Assembly (NCBI RefSeq): GCF_018687715.1
Contig: NC_056762.1
Location: 23,295,364-23,359,363, forward strand
Source: Carya illinoinensis
Lineage: Eukaryota > Streptophyta > Magnoliopsida > Fagales > Juglandaceae
DNA length: 64,000 nucleotides
Direction of reading: 5' to 3'
Shown here: positions 12,384 to 23,446 of the stretch, piece after piece
Layout of the letters: each line of letters opens with the position of its first letter
How positions within the stretch are numbered: position 1 is the stretch's first letter
Program-made: the position numbers and the translations under genes
The notes under the pieces: generated by a model
Databases searched by the model: none
Seen by the model: the letters and a program-made list of their open reading frames with translations, nothing else
What the model was told of the DNA's origin: nothing

Positions 12384-13559
12384 CTCAAACCATTATCCAA
12401 TTTTAACCGCGTGCACCATGACCTCCCCTAGGGGTCATCCGCACACCCTGGCTCCAGTGCCACACCACAGAGTACCACCGCGCGTGTGACACCTAACAAG
12501 CGATGCCCAGTTCCGCACCCCACGCGTGCGTAGCCAAGCATCCTCTAGCCCTCACCAGCGAAGGGCCACGGAGTCGGTGCGTAGGGCGATGCCCGGTTCC
12601 GCGCCCGGCGCGTTCGTAGCCAAGCAACCCCTAGCCCCCGCTCCCGTCGTCTAGCGACAACTCAAGGGACATCACTCAGTGTATTCCGCTCCCGAGTGAC
12701 CAGAGGAGCTCCACCGGGATAATACCCCATCTCGGCTTGGGGTCGTGATACACACGCACCCGTAAAACCACTCACGCCAATACACAGGCCTTTCACACAA
12801 TTCCACAAACACACGTGCATGCACCATGCAATGCCATAACAATGCATAATAAAATAATCAAACAACATAAATCAATTAAACAGACAACTCCGTCCTCCAT
12901 CCATCCGACCCCCGAAACTCCTCGGACTCACTCTGGAATCAACAACCAACAACAATAAATAAATTGTATGAGCGATATATATTTAAATCTGAAAATAGGG
13001 TTTGGAAAATACTTACAGCGCTATACGGTAATTTTAGAAAACAAGCAGCGTTGCAAACGGCGGCGGAAAAGCAACGTCACAGTGAAAATTCACTGCGGCC
13101 GTGGGTTTGAAAAACCCACTTTTGAACGGGGACAAGCTAGGACACGAAATTGATAGGGAATAGTCTAGGGATGGTTGTGAAGCTATTGGAAGTGGCGAAC
13201 GGCCGTGGGTGGCGGCGGAATCGCCGGAAATGGCCGGAAAGTGCAAATCGGAAACTAAGCTCGTAGGAGCTGTTCCGGTGGTCGTTGGAGGCCGAAAATG
13301 GGTGGGTTAGGACGGCAAGGAGTCGGTGATGAAGTGGTGAAGAAGTGGTGGCCGGAGGTGGAGCGACGGCGGCGGATCGGAGCAAAATCCGTGGAGGCTT
13401 TAGAGAGCTTTTCCGGCCAAACGGCCGGCCGGTTGGGGGTGGGCTTTGGAGGGGTGGTGCGCCGGAGGGAGGGGAAGAGTTTGGGACCGGTGGGGGGCCA
13501 AACGGTGGCCGGACGGCGGTGGGCCGGTAGAGAGAAGGTTCCGGCGTGAGGGAGAGAGA

Positions 13560-13712
13560 AGAGAGAGAGAGAGCCGATCGGGGGGGGTTCGAACGCGGGA
13601 AAGCCGAAGGAAAGAAAAAGAAAAAGAAGAAAAAAAGAAAAAGAAAGGAAAAAGAAAAGAAGGGAAAAAGAAAAAAAAGAAAAAAGGAAAAAGAGAAAAG
13701 GAAAAAGATGTG
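13560..13712. repeat. Purine-rich tract in solo LTR
   Basis: A (GA)n run followed by AAAAAG/GAAAAG repeats. The equivalent tract in the LARD LTRs is at 36660-36768 and 42307-42415. Confidence 0.85.
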
Positions 13713-13897
13713 AAAAGAAATGAGGTCCAATCCTCACTCCGGGAAAACGAAACAAACCGCTGAAAAAGATTAAAAACCACAAAACAACTAAAAGAAATAA
13801 AACACAACATCAAATAAATTAAAATAAATAACTAATATATTAATTAAAATAAAAACAACTATTTCAGCGAAAATACACTCAAAAGCGGGTCATCACA

Positions 13898-14593
13898 TTG
13901 ACACTCGGGTGTCCAATCAAATTTTACATCATTCATCAATAGCTTACATAGAGGCTTAGAAGTAGAGCTAAAGTCTTTGATAAATCTCCTATAAAAACCT
14001 GCATGCCCAAGAAAAAATCTACTGTCTTTTATTGACTTAGGTGTAGGAAGTTTAGAAATCAACTCAATTTTTGCTCTATCTACTTCAAGTCCTCTAGATG
14101 AAACAATATGTCCCAGAACAATGCCCTGTTGTACCATGAAATGAAACTTCTCCCAATTAAGTAGCAATTGCTTCTCTTCACACCTGGCCAAAACAGCTTG
14201 TAAATTGGTTAAACAGCTCTCAAATGAATCACCAAATACAGAAAAATCATCCATAAACACTTCTAGGGTGTTCTCAATCATGTCACTAAAAATGCTAAGC
14301 ATGCATCTTTGAAAAGTTGCTGGTGCATTGCATAAACCAAAAGGCATTCTCCTAAAAGCAAAAGTACCAAAAGGACAAGTAAAGGTGGTCTTTTCTTGAT
14401 CCTCTGGTGCTATTTCTAATTGATAGTAACCGGAGAATCCATCTAAGAAACAATAAAAGGTATGTACAGCAACTTTTTCTAACACTTGATCAAGAAAAGG
14501 CAAAGGAAAATGATCTTTCCTAGTGGCTTGTGAATTTTGACTGTTGATAACAGCTTGGCTTTGCATGAATTGCTGAAAATTGGTGGACAGCTG
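13898..14593 (-). pseudogene. Athila A reverse transcriptase
   Basis: The minus frame holds RT motifs RKDHFPLPFLDQ, FLDGFSGYYQLEIAP, TFTCPFGTFAFRRMPFGL, NAPATFQRCM and the catalytic VFMDDFSVFGD, then VLGHIVSSRGLEVDRAKIE and the connection region. It lacks the RT N-terminus and all of protease. It is joined directly to gag by a deletion, in the same reading frame, separated only by a TAG at 14594-14596. At the other side it runs into solo LTR sequence at 13897. Confidence 0.87.
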
Positions 14594-15835
14594 CTAGAAG
14601 TTGGTGGATAATTGCTGGAAATTGTCTTCAAGGTTCTTTTTCTGAGCTGGGACCATGTGGTTGGCATATTGAGATGGTCTTGAACCTCCTGGGGTAGTGT
14701 AGGGTACAATTTGTGAAGGACCAGCTATGTTCGGTGCAGGTAATGCAGCTTGATCACCTCTCCAATTGAAATTAGGGTGATTTCTCCATCCCAAATTGTA
14801 GGTATTGGAATAAGGACCTGAAAAAGATTTAGCAACCATATTAACAGCATTAGATTGATCTAAAAGAACTTCTTTAAAAGCTGGAATGGTTGGACAATCA
14901 TTAGTTGAATGCCCTTGGCCCTCACAAATATTACAGCTCAAGGTAATCTGAGGTACAGCTTGTACTTCATTCACTTTCTTCAGTTCTATGGTTTCTAATT
15001 TCTTAGAAATCATAGCCAACCTAGCATTCAAATCATCTACTTCTCTCAAATTATATTTCCCACCCCCTGAAATTGTCTTTGAACTTTCCGACCTATCATG
15101 AACATTAGATGTATCCCATGATTGTGCATTTTCAGCTAGATAATCAAAATATTCAAAGGCTTCCTCAGGTTCTTTGCTAAAAAATGCTCCATTACACATG
15201 GTCTCCACAAATGATCTCATTTTTGGTTGCAATCCCTCATAAAAAAAACTAATGACCCTCCAATTCTCATATCCATGATGAGGACATGCATTTAAAAGGT
15301 CTTTGAATCGTTCCCAACAATGATAAAATGTTTCCACATCCTTTTGCCAAAAATTCATGATCTGTCTTTTCAAGGCATTGGTTCTATGCATGGGAAAAAA
15401 ATTCTTTAAAAATTCAGTTTGCATTTCTTGCCAAGTCCCAATGGATCTTGGTCTTAAGGAATTCAACCATGTCTTAGCCTTGTCTTTTAAGGAAAATGGA
15501 AACAGTTTCAATCTTATGACCTCATCAGTGCATGTTCTATCCATGAATGTGGAACACACTTCTTCAAACTCTTTGATATGCAAATAGGGGTTTTCAGATT
15601 CCATACCATGAAAGTGTGGTAACAATGGAATCATCCCGGGTTTGAAATTAAAAGCATTTGCATGAATAGGTAAAATGATACAAGAAGGTGTGCTAGTCCT
15701 AACAGGCTGAAGATATTCTCTAAGAGTCCTGTTTGGATTCTCCACTTCCCTATCATGATGCTCATTTTCAGCCATGATGCTATCAGTGTCTGATAATGAT
15801 TCAACAGAAGATAATGCAGAGCTAAAAGATGTCAA
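14594..15835 (-). CDS. Athila A gag polyprotein
   Basis: A 413-codon frame with the Athila/Retrotrans_gag core (FHGMESENPYLHIKEFEEV, RLKLFPFSLKDKAKTWL, ETFYHCWERFKDLL, CPHHGYENW) and a zinc knuckle CNICEGQGHSTNDC (CX2CX4HX4C) near residue 300. It encodes the capsid-like protein that would package element RNA. It is the best preserved coding region of Athila A. The C-terminal repeats NFQQLSTNF run to a TAG, after which the same frame continues into RT. The first Met lies about 200 bp from the primer-binding site, which is normal for the lineage. Confidence 0.85.
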   Translation of the reverse strand: MTSFSSALSSVESLSDTDSIMAENEHHDREVENPNRTLREYLQPVRTSTPSCIILPIHANAFNFKPGMIPLLPHFHGMESENPYLHIKEFEEVCSTFMDRTCTDEVIRLKLFPFSLKDKAKTWLNSLRPRSIGTWQEMQTEFLKNFFPMHRTNALKRQIMNFWQKDVETFYHCWERFKDLLNACPHHGYENWRVISFFYEGLQPKMRSFVETMCNGAFFSKEPEEAFEYFDYLAENAQSWDTSNVHDRSESSKTISGGGKYNLREVDDLNARLAMISKKLETIELKKVNEVQAVPQITLSCNICEGQGHSTNDCPTIPAFKEVLLDQSNAVNMVAKSFSGPYSNTYNLGWRNHPNFNWRGDQAALPAPNIAGPSQIVPYTTPGGSRPSQYANHMVPAQKKNLEDNFQQLSTNF

Positions 15836-16030
15836 TGATTATGTCCTAAACAGTCGAGATGTATGGTCTCTAGTCCAACCAGTCATACAAACAAGAGCAG
15901 ATAATCAAAGACCATGAAAATTAAATAGAGAGAAGGGACAAAGATTAGATGCCACCCAGGCTGTGAAGAGGTTCACAGCTCCACAAACGTCCTCTCAGTA
16001 GTAGAGGAATGCTCTAATAAGCACCAGTTG

Positions 16031-16048
16031 TCCCCGGCAACGGCGCCA
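16031..16048 (-). promoter_or_regulatory. Primer-binding site of Athila A (tRNA-Asp type)
   Basis: On the minus strand this reads TGGCGCCGTTGCCGGGGA, the site used by Athila/Tat elements. It lies 6 nt inside the 5' LTR end at 16055 and fixes the element as minus-strand. Confidence 0.92.
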
Positions 16049-16054
16049 AAAACT

Positions 16055-18291
16055 TGACTCGTGGTCGAATGTGCTTCCAAGTATAGAAGTGTCAAGTTGT
16101 ATCAAGGATAAGTCCAGAATCGTATTCCACAGGGACAATGGGTTATCAAAGCGTATAAGAGATTTGTGAGTAACAAATGAATCAAGTATGAGAGATGAAA
16201 ATAAAATTCAAATGCAATGCAAAAAGATAATCGAAGTTGAAATTAGAGTTTCTAAAAAAAAAAAATTAACGAACACTTGGATTGGGTATGAGACTCTCTT
16301 TATTTCGGATTCTAGATAATTTTCTCAATTAACAATCCAATCAAGGCAGTGCTAATCGGAAGATAAAAAGTTAAGCTCAAGTTTTGCAATATTTTCCTAA
16401 GGGATTCTCTACTTTACTAGTCAAACACACATTAACAAACAACTGAGAGAGGCCTTGATAGTTTTCAAGCTTTCGTTGTGCCTTACGTCAACAACAAAAC
16501 AAGAGCAAGAGCCGCAATCTATTTTCAATTTAAATCCGACTAGTAACATAGTGAAATCAACAATTATCAACAAAATATTGCATCGATCTAGAATCCAAAA
16601 CAAATCACGTCCCATTCCACAACCCAAGTTTTAGAAATTAGCTACACATGATATTTCTAGCAATAAAAATTAGTCTAAGTTGAACCATGATAAAATCTAA
16701 GAGAAAATTTCCAAACGAAATAAATCCTAGAGATGCTACATGCAGGACAACTAAAGTAAAATGAAAACTGAAAACGTAGAGCCTGAGCTTTGTCTGTCCG
16801 TAAACGTCCAAACTAAGAGCAGAAAAAAAAATAAATGAAAATGGAGAGTGCGAACGAGCTTCCGTCTACTCGCCCCTGGACTAAAACATAAAATAAAATA
16901 AGAAGTAAAACTAAAAGTAAGAACCAGAAAATAAATTCCAGCCGCTTACTATCTAAAAGCAAAGCAAGAATGGAATAAAATCAACACCAGTCGCCCCAAA
17001 GTTCTAAACAAAAAGTAAAGAAAATAAAACTCAACTACTCTACTTCTGCTCCTAGAATCGAAAATGAAAAGAGGAAGAATAATAATTCCAAAAACAGCCG
17101 CCTTGTATCTAAACTAAAAGAAAAGAAATAAAATTCCTAAGAACAAAACTAAGAACTACCCTCCTCCAGGTCTGAACGAAAAGCAAGAAAAAAAACTTCA
17201 AAACTAAGCTACTGCTGTAGCCGAATGAAAATGAAAGAAACAATGAAAACAAGCTAAGCTACTGCTGTAGCCGAATGAAAATGAAAGAAACAATAAAAAC
17301 AAGCTAAGCTACTATGTTTTGTGTTGCTGCCTCTAGCTAAATAAATACTGATTTTCTGCTGCTGCTGCTTGTTCGAGTGTATACATCCATGTTCTGTTGT
17401 AGAACTAACAAAGGGAATAAGACATGTTGTCTTCCTGTCTTAGGTCTGAAATGCTCTTGCTTTCCAACAACATCCAGCGTGTGTGAGTGTACTGCAACGT
17501 GATACGTGCATTTCTTCTCCTGCTGCTCTGCATCTGCAACGTCCAGGTTGGTGCTATCCGAATGAATGCTTTGCTGGTCTGCATGTGTGATGTGCTTCTG
17601 CATGTGTGCATGTGTGAGTCCGAATGAGTGCTTTCTGAGTGAGTTTCTTTCTGCATGTGTATTGCATGTGTGAGTGGTTGTCACTTTTCTGCATGTGTGA
17701 GCTGGTGTGAGTGTTGTCCATGTGATGCTGCATGTGTGAGTTTTCTGCAACGTGCTGTGTCCGAATGAGTTTGTTGCTGCATGTGTAAGTTGGTGTGGTT
17801 TATTGCATGTGAGTTGCTTGTCTCGCAATGGTTAGCACGTGTAGTGAGTGCTGTCCGAATGAGGCTGGTCTGCATGTGTACATGTGTGAGTCTCTTTCTG
17901 CATGTGTATTGCATGTGTGAGTGGCTGCTGTCCATGTGATGTCCGAGTGAGTGTTTTGCATGTGTGATTTGCTCTTGCTCCAGTCGTCCAAGGGTCTCCA
18001 CATGCTGCCTCATAGATGAGATTCCTACTTGACCATAATCAATTCTTTTATTTCTTTATAGGTCCCATTCTTTCTTTCCTTCCATAAATGCCCTATAATA
18101 TATATATGAAATGATATTATTGTTTAAGTATTTCAAGAGCAAATATGAGACTTTGATGTGCAAAATATTATCATCAATAAATTTTCCATTAAGTGTTAAA
18201 ATTTTGATGCATAATTAAGTGTTCAACCATTCTTTGATGTAATAAATCACTCACTAAAACAACTTAATTATGCATTTCTAACACTTCATCA
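16055..18291 (-). repeat. 5' LTR of Athila A, complete
   Basis: A 2237-bp LTR. On the minus strand it starts TGATGAAGTGTTAG and ends CACGAGTCA, next to the primer-binding site. The portion 16055-17326 matches the remaining 3' LTR. The portion 17327-18291 is present only here and holds a CATGTG-rich repeat array and a terminal palindrome. The short His/Thr-rich frames over 17337-18013 are translations of the array and not genes. Confidence 0.9.
17579..17970. repeat. Degenerate TGCATGTGTGAG repeat array in LTR U3
   Basis: About a dozen variants of CTGCATGTGTGAGT interspersed with GTCCGAATGAG units. Part of the block is itself duplicated: 17579-17720 resembles 17868-17960. It lies in the first third of the 5' LTR, which corresponds to U3 (promoter and enhancer region). 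Confidence 0.8.
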
Positions 18292-18296
18292 AACTC

Positions 18297-19380
18297 CCAT
18301 ACATCATTTCTAGTGAATTGATGGAGTTCTTCATACATGGCGTTGACCCAACTTTCCTCATTTAATGCTTCCTTGACTTTCTTGAGTTCAACTTGTGACA
18401 AATAACACACAAAAGAAACCTGATTTAGTACTCTTCTTCTAAGCCTCATACCTTCATCTAGCTCACCGAGAATATTTTCTTTAGGATGATTTTGAGTAAC
18501 TCTTGAAGAAGGTTCTTTGTCTTGTGGATTTTGTGGTGTCTCCTCTATGTGATCCTCCTCATCTTGCACTTGTGGATCTTCTTCAATGGTCTACCCCAGC
18601 TCCTTCATATTTTCAAGCTCCCTCATGGTAGTCTCAGCTGAAACATCATCTATAGCTACATTAATTGATTCCATAACAGATTTTGTACATAAGTTGTAGA
18701 CTCTATAAGTCTTACTATTAGAGGAATAACCAAGAAACATTCCCTCATCACTTTTGCTTTCAAATTTATGAGTGTTTTCTCGGTCTTTTAGGATATAACA
18801 CTTGCTACAAAAAATTCTGAAATACTTTACTGTAGGCCTTTTATTTTTCCACAAACCATAAGGTGTTTGATTAGTGCCGGGTCCTAGAACCACTCGATTC
18901 AAAATATGATTTGTTGTATTTACAGGTTCTCCCCAAAAATATAAAGCCATCTTCTTGTGGCTCAACATTGTTCGTGCCATTTCTTGAATTGCTCTATTTT
19001 TCCTTTCCACCACTCCATTTTGTTGTGGACTAATAGGTGCAGAAAATACTTGATGTCTTCCCTATTCATCACAAAAGAAGTGAAATTAGTATTCTCAAAT
19101 TCTCGACCATGATCACTACATATTCTAGAGATAGAGGCTTCCTCCTCTGTTTGTAGTTTCTTGAAAAGCTTTTTGGCAATATCAAAAGCTTCAGATTTTT
19201 CTCTCAAGAGGATTATCCATGTGAATCTTGAAAAGTCATCTACAATCACCATGATATACTTCTTTTTTCCAAGGCTCTCGGTTTGTGTTGGACCCATCAA
19301 ATCCATATGCAATAGCTCAAGAGGCCAAGAGGTAAGAACATGAGAAGTCTTCTTGTGTTAAGCTCTAGTTTGCTTTCCTT
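18297..19380 (-). pseudogene. Ty1/copia integrase and start of RT
   Basis: Minus frames give the integrase core with its DDE residues in MHMDLMGP, ICSDHGREFEN and VERKNRAIQEMARTM, then the WGEPVNTTNHILNR and FGCK-like KYFRIFCSKCYILKD segments and the domain's end. It is followed by an acidic linker and the RT start (EALNEESWVNAMYEELHQF). Stops lie near 18592 and 19020. A frame change before VERKNR separates the second catalytic Asp from the Glu. The downstream remainder of RT is at 8944, beyond Athila A. Confidence 0.85.
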
Positions 19381-19932
19381 CTTGGCATGCTCCACTCACT
19401 ATTTTTTTAACCTTAATTACCTTGGGCAGTCCATCAACAATTTTTCTTTCTGAGATCCTTGATAAATTTTTAAAATTAATGTGGCCAACGCGTTGATGCC
19501 ATAATTTAGCTTCATCAAGTGTGACTCTATGACATTTTTCTAACCATTTTGGAGAAATTCCATAACAATTGTTTGAGGTTCTAGTACCTTTTAAGATCCA
19601 TTCTCCACTTTAATCATACACGTTGCATTCATCTTTTGAAAACTACATAGAAAAATTCTTGTCTCAAAACTGACTAATGCCGAGTAAATTAGCTTTCCAC
19701 CATTAACAAATAAAACATCATGCAACACAGGTAGTCCTGGTATTTCAATACTCCATTTCCCTTCTACGACAGCCTTGCTCCCATCTCCAAAAGTCACGGT
19801 GCCTCCATGAGATGACTCAACCTTCTTGAATAAGGTTTTGTCTCCAGACATGTGTCTCGAACAAGCGCTGTCTAGGTACCTAAGACAATCTTCCATTGAT
19901 CTAAGTGCTATGTGAGCAACAAGACACTGCAT
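19381..19932 (-). pseudogene. Ty1/copia protease and GAG-pre-integrase region
   Basis: The segment LRYLDSACSRHMSGDKTLF carries the copia aspartic protease motif, here DSA rather than the common DSG. It is followed by VTFGDGSKAVVEGKW and LPVLHDVLFV. Further along, LWHQRVGHINFKNL and CQEGKQT form the GAG-pre-integrase zinc motif. A TAA-type break near 19610 and others interrupt the frame. Confidence 0.8.
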
Positions 19933-20035
19933 CTTCCTTTCTCACCTATTTTGTCTTGAGTTTTGACTTTTTTTTTTCTTCATTTTGAAGGCAAATATCT
20001 GCTAGTTCCCCAAGCTTGAGACTTATGAAATTGAT

Positions 20036-21687
20036 CTATTGGCTCATGTCATCAACTTGACTCTGTAGGCTCTTCCCTTTTCTTTTACCTTCAATTTTCT
20101 GCACTTTATACATGTTAAAACAATGTGGTCTTATATGACCGACCAACCACACCACACTTATGACATGTAGGGACAAATTTACCATGCAGATTTTTTGAAT
20201 AAACTGGCTTAAGTTTAGCATGATTTTGAAGACTCTTACATTGACTTCCTTTAACAAAAACAATACCTTTGGATGTTGTGGTAGCGGATGATGAGACCAG
20301 TTTTTCTTTCCCTTTTGAAGTCGTGTACCCTAGGCCAGTTCTATCACTCCTCATCTTTCGAAAACTCAACATCTCTTCTAATTTTTGTTTTGTTGTTTTC
20401 CCTTAAACCTTTTCTAATTCCTTTTCTAGTTCAAGTTTATGATTCCTTAATCTGGCTATTTCAATATCAAAAATTTTTAATGCCACAGGCAGGTTATTTT
20501 TCTCACTCTCAATATCAATGAATTTCTTGTACATCTTCTTGTTGAGTTTCTTTAATTTGATCACTTCTTCACATACATCATTGTAAGCTTCCTGTAAACT
20601 CAGTTCTTGATCAGCATCAACAAGTGATACATTCGAATCACTGTAATCACAACTACTATTAGATTTTGTTAGTGTAATTTCAGGAAAATCATTCGCAATA
20701 GTAAAGAAAGCCATAAAAGATTTTTCACCATCAGAAGATGAGTTTGAACTTTTAGAATCTGAACTATCGCTAAGTGTGATATTCAATACTTTTCCTTTTT
20801 TTTTTTTTTTGAAATTTGGACACTTATATGACCATACCCAGAACATTCATGACATTGTACCTTATCCTTTTTCTCAGTTTTTTCTTTCTTCCAATTTTCA
20901 GATTCCTTTTTCTTAACAAAAATATTTTTTCCTCTTTTTTTTTTTTACCATTTGCCTTTTTATTAAACATAAATTTTTTGAATTTTCTTGTAAGCAGAGC
21001 AATCTCCTCATCATTTAGACTTTCTTCATCAGAAAAATCCTCATGATTTTCTTTTATAGTTTTTAAGGCAATGGACTTACCTTTTCTTACTTGAGGAAGC
21101 GAAGATTCATATGTTTGCAAAGAACCTACTAGTTCTTCGACCCTTATTGCATCCAGATCTTTACTTTATTCAATAGTAGTAACTTTGGGTCGAAATCTTT
21201 CAAGTAAAGACCTTAGAATCTTCCTCTCAACTCTTGAATCTTCAACCTTTTCTCCAAGATTAAACTTGGAATTCACAATATCATTTAATTTAGCATAAAA
21301 GTCATTAAAACTTTAATCTTCCAACATTTTAATCTCTTCAAATTTAGAGGTTAACAATTGTAATTTTGAGTTTTTCACAATTTTTTTTCCTTCATGCATA
21401 ACCTCCAGGATATCCCATGTCTCTTTAACAATCTCACACATGGAGATTCTCTTAAATTCTTTTGGAGATACGGCCATGAATATAGCATTCAGTCCCTTTC
21501 TATTCCAATTATAATTGCTAATTTCTACTTTCATCCAAACATCAATATTTGTTTCTGGTTTGATCCATCCTCGTACAACCGAATACCACACTCGTTCATC
21601 CAACGATTTGAGGAAGGCTCACATGCATACTTTCCAATATGCATAATTTTCACCATTGAAGTGCGGCGGGGAAATCAATGATGACAT
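20036..21687 (-). pseudogene. Ty1/copia gag
   Basis: The minus frame starts MSSLISPPHFNGENYAYWK at 21687, a typical gag start close to the primer-binding site. It continues through VWYSVVRGW, AIFMAVSPKEFKRI and WDILEVMHEG, then KGKSIALKTIKE and DEEIALLTRKFKKF, to the zinc knuckle CHKCGVVGHIRPHC near 20130-20170. A GGTCGGTC duplication (20137-20144) breaks the knuckle. Other breaks include a TGA near 21627 and poly(A/T) slippage near 20800 and 20935. Confidence 0.82.
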
Positions 21688-21726
21688 ATTGTAGGGGCAC
21701 GAATCACACTCGAATGAGTAAAACAC

Positions 21727-21738
21727 TCTCTGATACCA
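21727..21738 (-). promoter_or_regulatory. Primer-binding site of the copia element (iMet type)
   Basis: Reads TGGTATCAGAGA on the minus strand, 2 nt inside the LTR end at 21741. This is the usual initiator-Met tRNA site of plant copia elements. Confidence 0.88.
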
Positions 21739-21740
21739 AT

Positions 21741-22562
21741 TGAAATTCCCCAAGTACCCCTGTAAAACCACGAAATTGCCTACCAATTTCCTTAAACAAA
21801 TTGGTTAGATCTCAATTATTAAGATTATATAATGAATCAAATACTTAGAACAAATAATCAAACTTGCAAGACACAACGATTGGTTACAAAGGGAAACCCT
21901 TTAAAGAACGCTTTAAAGGTAAAACCCTATGGGGCATCCAAACCCAGGAAAGTCAATCTTATTATTTGAAATTCAATTACAAGCAATCCTCAATTATGAA
22001 ACCTTTGCAATTTGACTCTCTTTCTTGTTTAGACAAACAACCTGTTTGTCTTCTACCGCAGTAGCAGCCAGAACCTCTGGCGATCTTCAAATGTTGACTT
22101 CCCTTCTGGAACTCCAGAGGCTAAAATCCAATCGATGTTCTTTCACACTTAAAAGCACGATCACACTCAAGAAGAGATAAAAAGAACCCAATGAAAATTC
22201 TCAAGTGAATTTTCTCTCATAAATGCGCAGAATATACTCTCTAGAATTCGTGGCTAAAACTCCTTCATGAGATACAAAACAGAATCCCTTTAAATAGAAA
22301 GTCTGGAAAGAGTTCCAATCACAGTAGGATTCTGTTGACGGTTAGCAACGGTTGCAAAAACGTGTTCCGACGGATTGCTAACATTTTGCCATAACATTCT
22401 TCTATATTGACTAATCTTTGTTCAGCTTTCTTCTATATATATAAAAATCTGCTAGGACTCGATTTTAACATCAATGACTTATCTAAACAATACCTAAGAT
22501 TTCTAGATAGACTCAACATTGTTTAAAGATAAATCAATAATTATTTTTACATTCATCCAACA
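21741..22562 (-). repeat. 5' LTR of the copia element
   Basis: On the minus strand it runs TGTTGGATGAATG to GGGAATTTCA (822 bp). It ends two bases before the primer-binding site. The outer limit at 22562 is set by the TG start, with ATTTC as the outside flank. No second copy was found in the window. Confidence 0.75.
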
Positions 22563-23446
22563 ATTTCAAATATTGCAATAAGACAAGCCTTATCATCTAG
22601 TCATCTAATCCTAGCCAATTTTTACCTTTACACTTACCATTCTTTTCTTTCTTTGCAGTCAAACATTTTCATTATCTTTTCCTAGTCCAATGCATATGCA
22701 TTTAGTTTTGAAAAAGAGCATTTTATGTCATGCTACGTATAAATAAGACATTAGTTATTTGAGAGAGCATGTATGAAAATCTTATGACTTAGAATCTACG
22801 TGCATGCATTACCTTATACACATACAAACAATGATAATCAATAGGGTGATTAACAGGGGCTTCCAATAAAGGCTTGTACATAGTATAGATTCCTTTACTC
22901 TTTCTTTAGAAGAACATTTGAAGAGAGAGAGAGAGAGATGTTCTTTTATAAGAGAACTTTATGTAAAAGCATGGTCATACATACTTACCTCTATGCTCCT
23001 CAATACATCCAATTGTTAATATGAGTACTATTCCAATGAATAATAAATGTGTTAATACACATCTAACATTCTTTAGGCCTCCCTTTAAACTAGAAAGATG
23101 TAATATTACAATCTAATGTCCTTTCTACCCTTAACGTTATCTTAATTAACTAACCTCTCGTCTAACCTTTAGAAGAGTAACATAATTAATACTAGAGCAT
23201 GTTATACTCTAATCGCAGAAGCCATATTTAATAGTTTAGATAACATCCCCCATTAGAATCAAACATAGCATAAAGTACAGCAAAATTAACCATTAAAAAA
23301 ATTGTAAAACCTTTGAACACTTAAGCTTATGCTTTACACATTTAATGCCTTTTAAAAGCAAGGTATAAAATTATAAAACCAAGCAAAAACCTCTAAATAA
23401 ATCTCTACATAGTACACATGGCATCAACATATATATATATATCAAA
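22563..23446. other. AT-rich stretch without recognisable gene
   Basis: Contains a (GA)n run near 22925-22938 and nothing coding that I recognise. It may be the left part of the dispersed repeat that follows, whose second copy is cut at 48697. Confidence 0.5.

Larger units (their letters stand above)
11796..13897 (-). repeat. Solo LTR, family T, inside Athila A RT/RNase H
   Basis: The repeat runs TGTGGCGCCCCC to GGGTCATCACA and is flanked by a perfect duplication TTGAC (11791-11795 and 13898-13902). It is clearly related to the LARD LTRs at 34661 and 40308 but diverged and shorter (2102 against 2313 bp). Removing it and one duplication leaves the pol frame continuous through the FDWTPECQ region, so it landed in an open reading frame. 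The long Phe/Ser- and Lys/Glu-rich frames at 13137-13813 are translations of its purine-rich tract and not genes. Confidence 0.92.
8950..18291 (-). mobile_element. Athila-type Ty3/gypsy retrotransposon A
   Basis: A minus-strand element flanked by perfect duplication AACTC (8945-8949 and 18292-18296). In minus order: 5' LTR (18291-16055), primer-binding site matching tRNA-Asp (16048-16031), gag, RT, solo-LTR interruption, RNase H, integrase and a truncated 3' LTR. The integrase tail ([32 protein letters not shown]) is of the Athila kind. Protease and the RT start are missing between gag and RT. The 3' end of pol, the polypurine tract and the first part of the 3' LTR are missing at 10201/10202. 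It inserted into the copia element, so it is younger than that. Confidence 0.88.
7490..22562 (-). mobile_element. SIRE-like Ty1/copia retrotransposon, split and decayed
   Basis: Reading the minus strand, one copia element runs from an LTR (22562-21741) through a primer-binding site, gag, protease, integrase and the start of reverse transcriptase. It is interrupted at 18296 by Athila A and resumes at 8944 with the rest of reverse transcriptase and RNase H. The break falls inside the RT N-terminal region (NDVWEF on one side, PRPENYNIIGTE on the other), with duplication AACTC on both sides. The gag style (KGKSIALK, DEEIALLTRKFKKF) and LTR start TGTTGGATGA resemble SIRE/Maximus elements. No 3' LTR was found. 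Many stops and frameshifts make it defunct. Confidence 0.8.

Noticed and set aside
13137..13813. Overlapping long open frames on both strands, rich in Phe/Ser or Lys/Glu
   Set aside because: They are translations of the purine-rich and CCGG-rich tracts of a solo LTR. The same pattern repeats in other LTR copies and there is no protein-like composition.
17337..18013. His/Thr-rich minus-strand frames resembling a repeat protein
   Set aside because: They arise from the CATGTG array in the Athila LTR, several frames are open at once, and the 3' LTR lacks the region.
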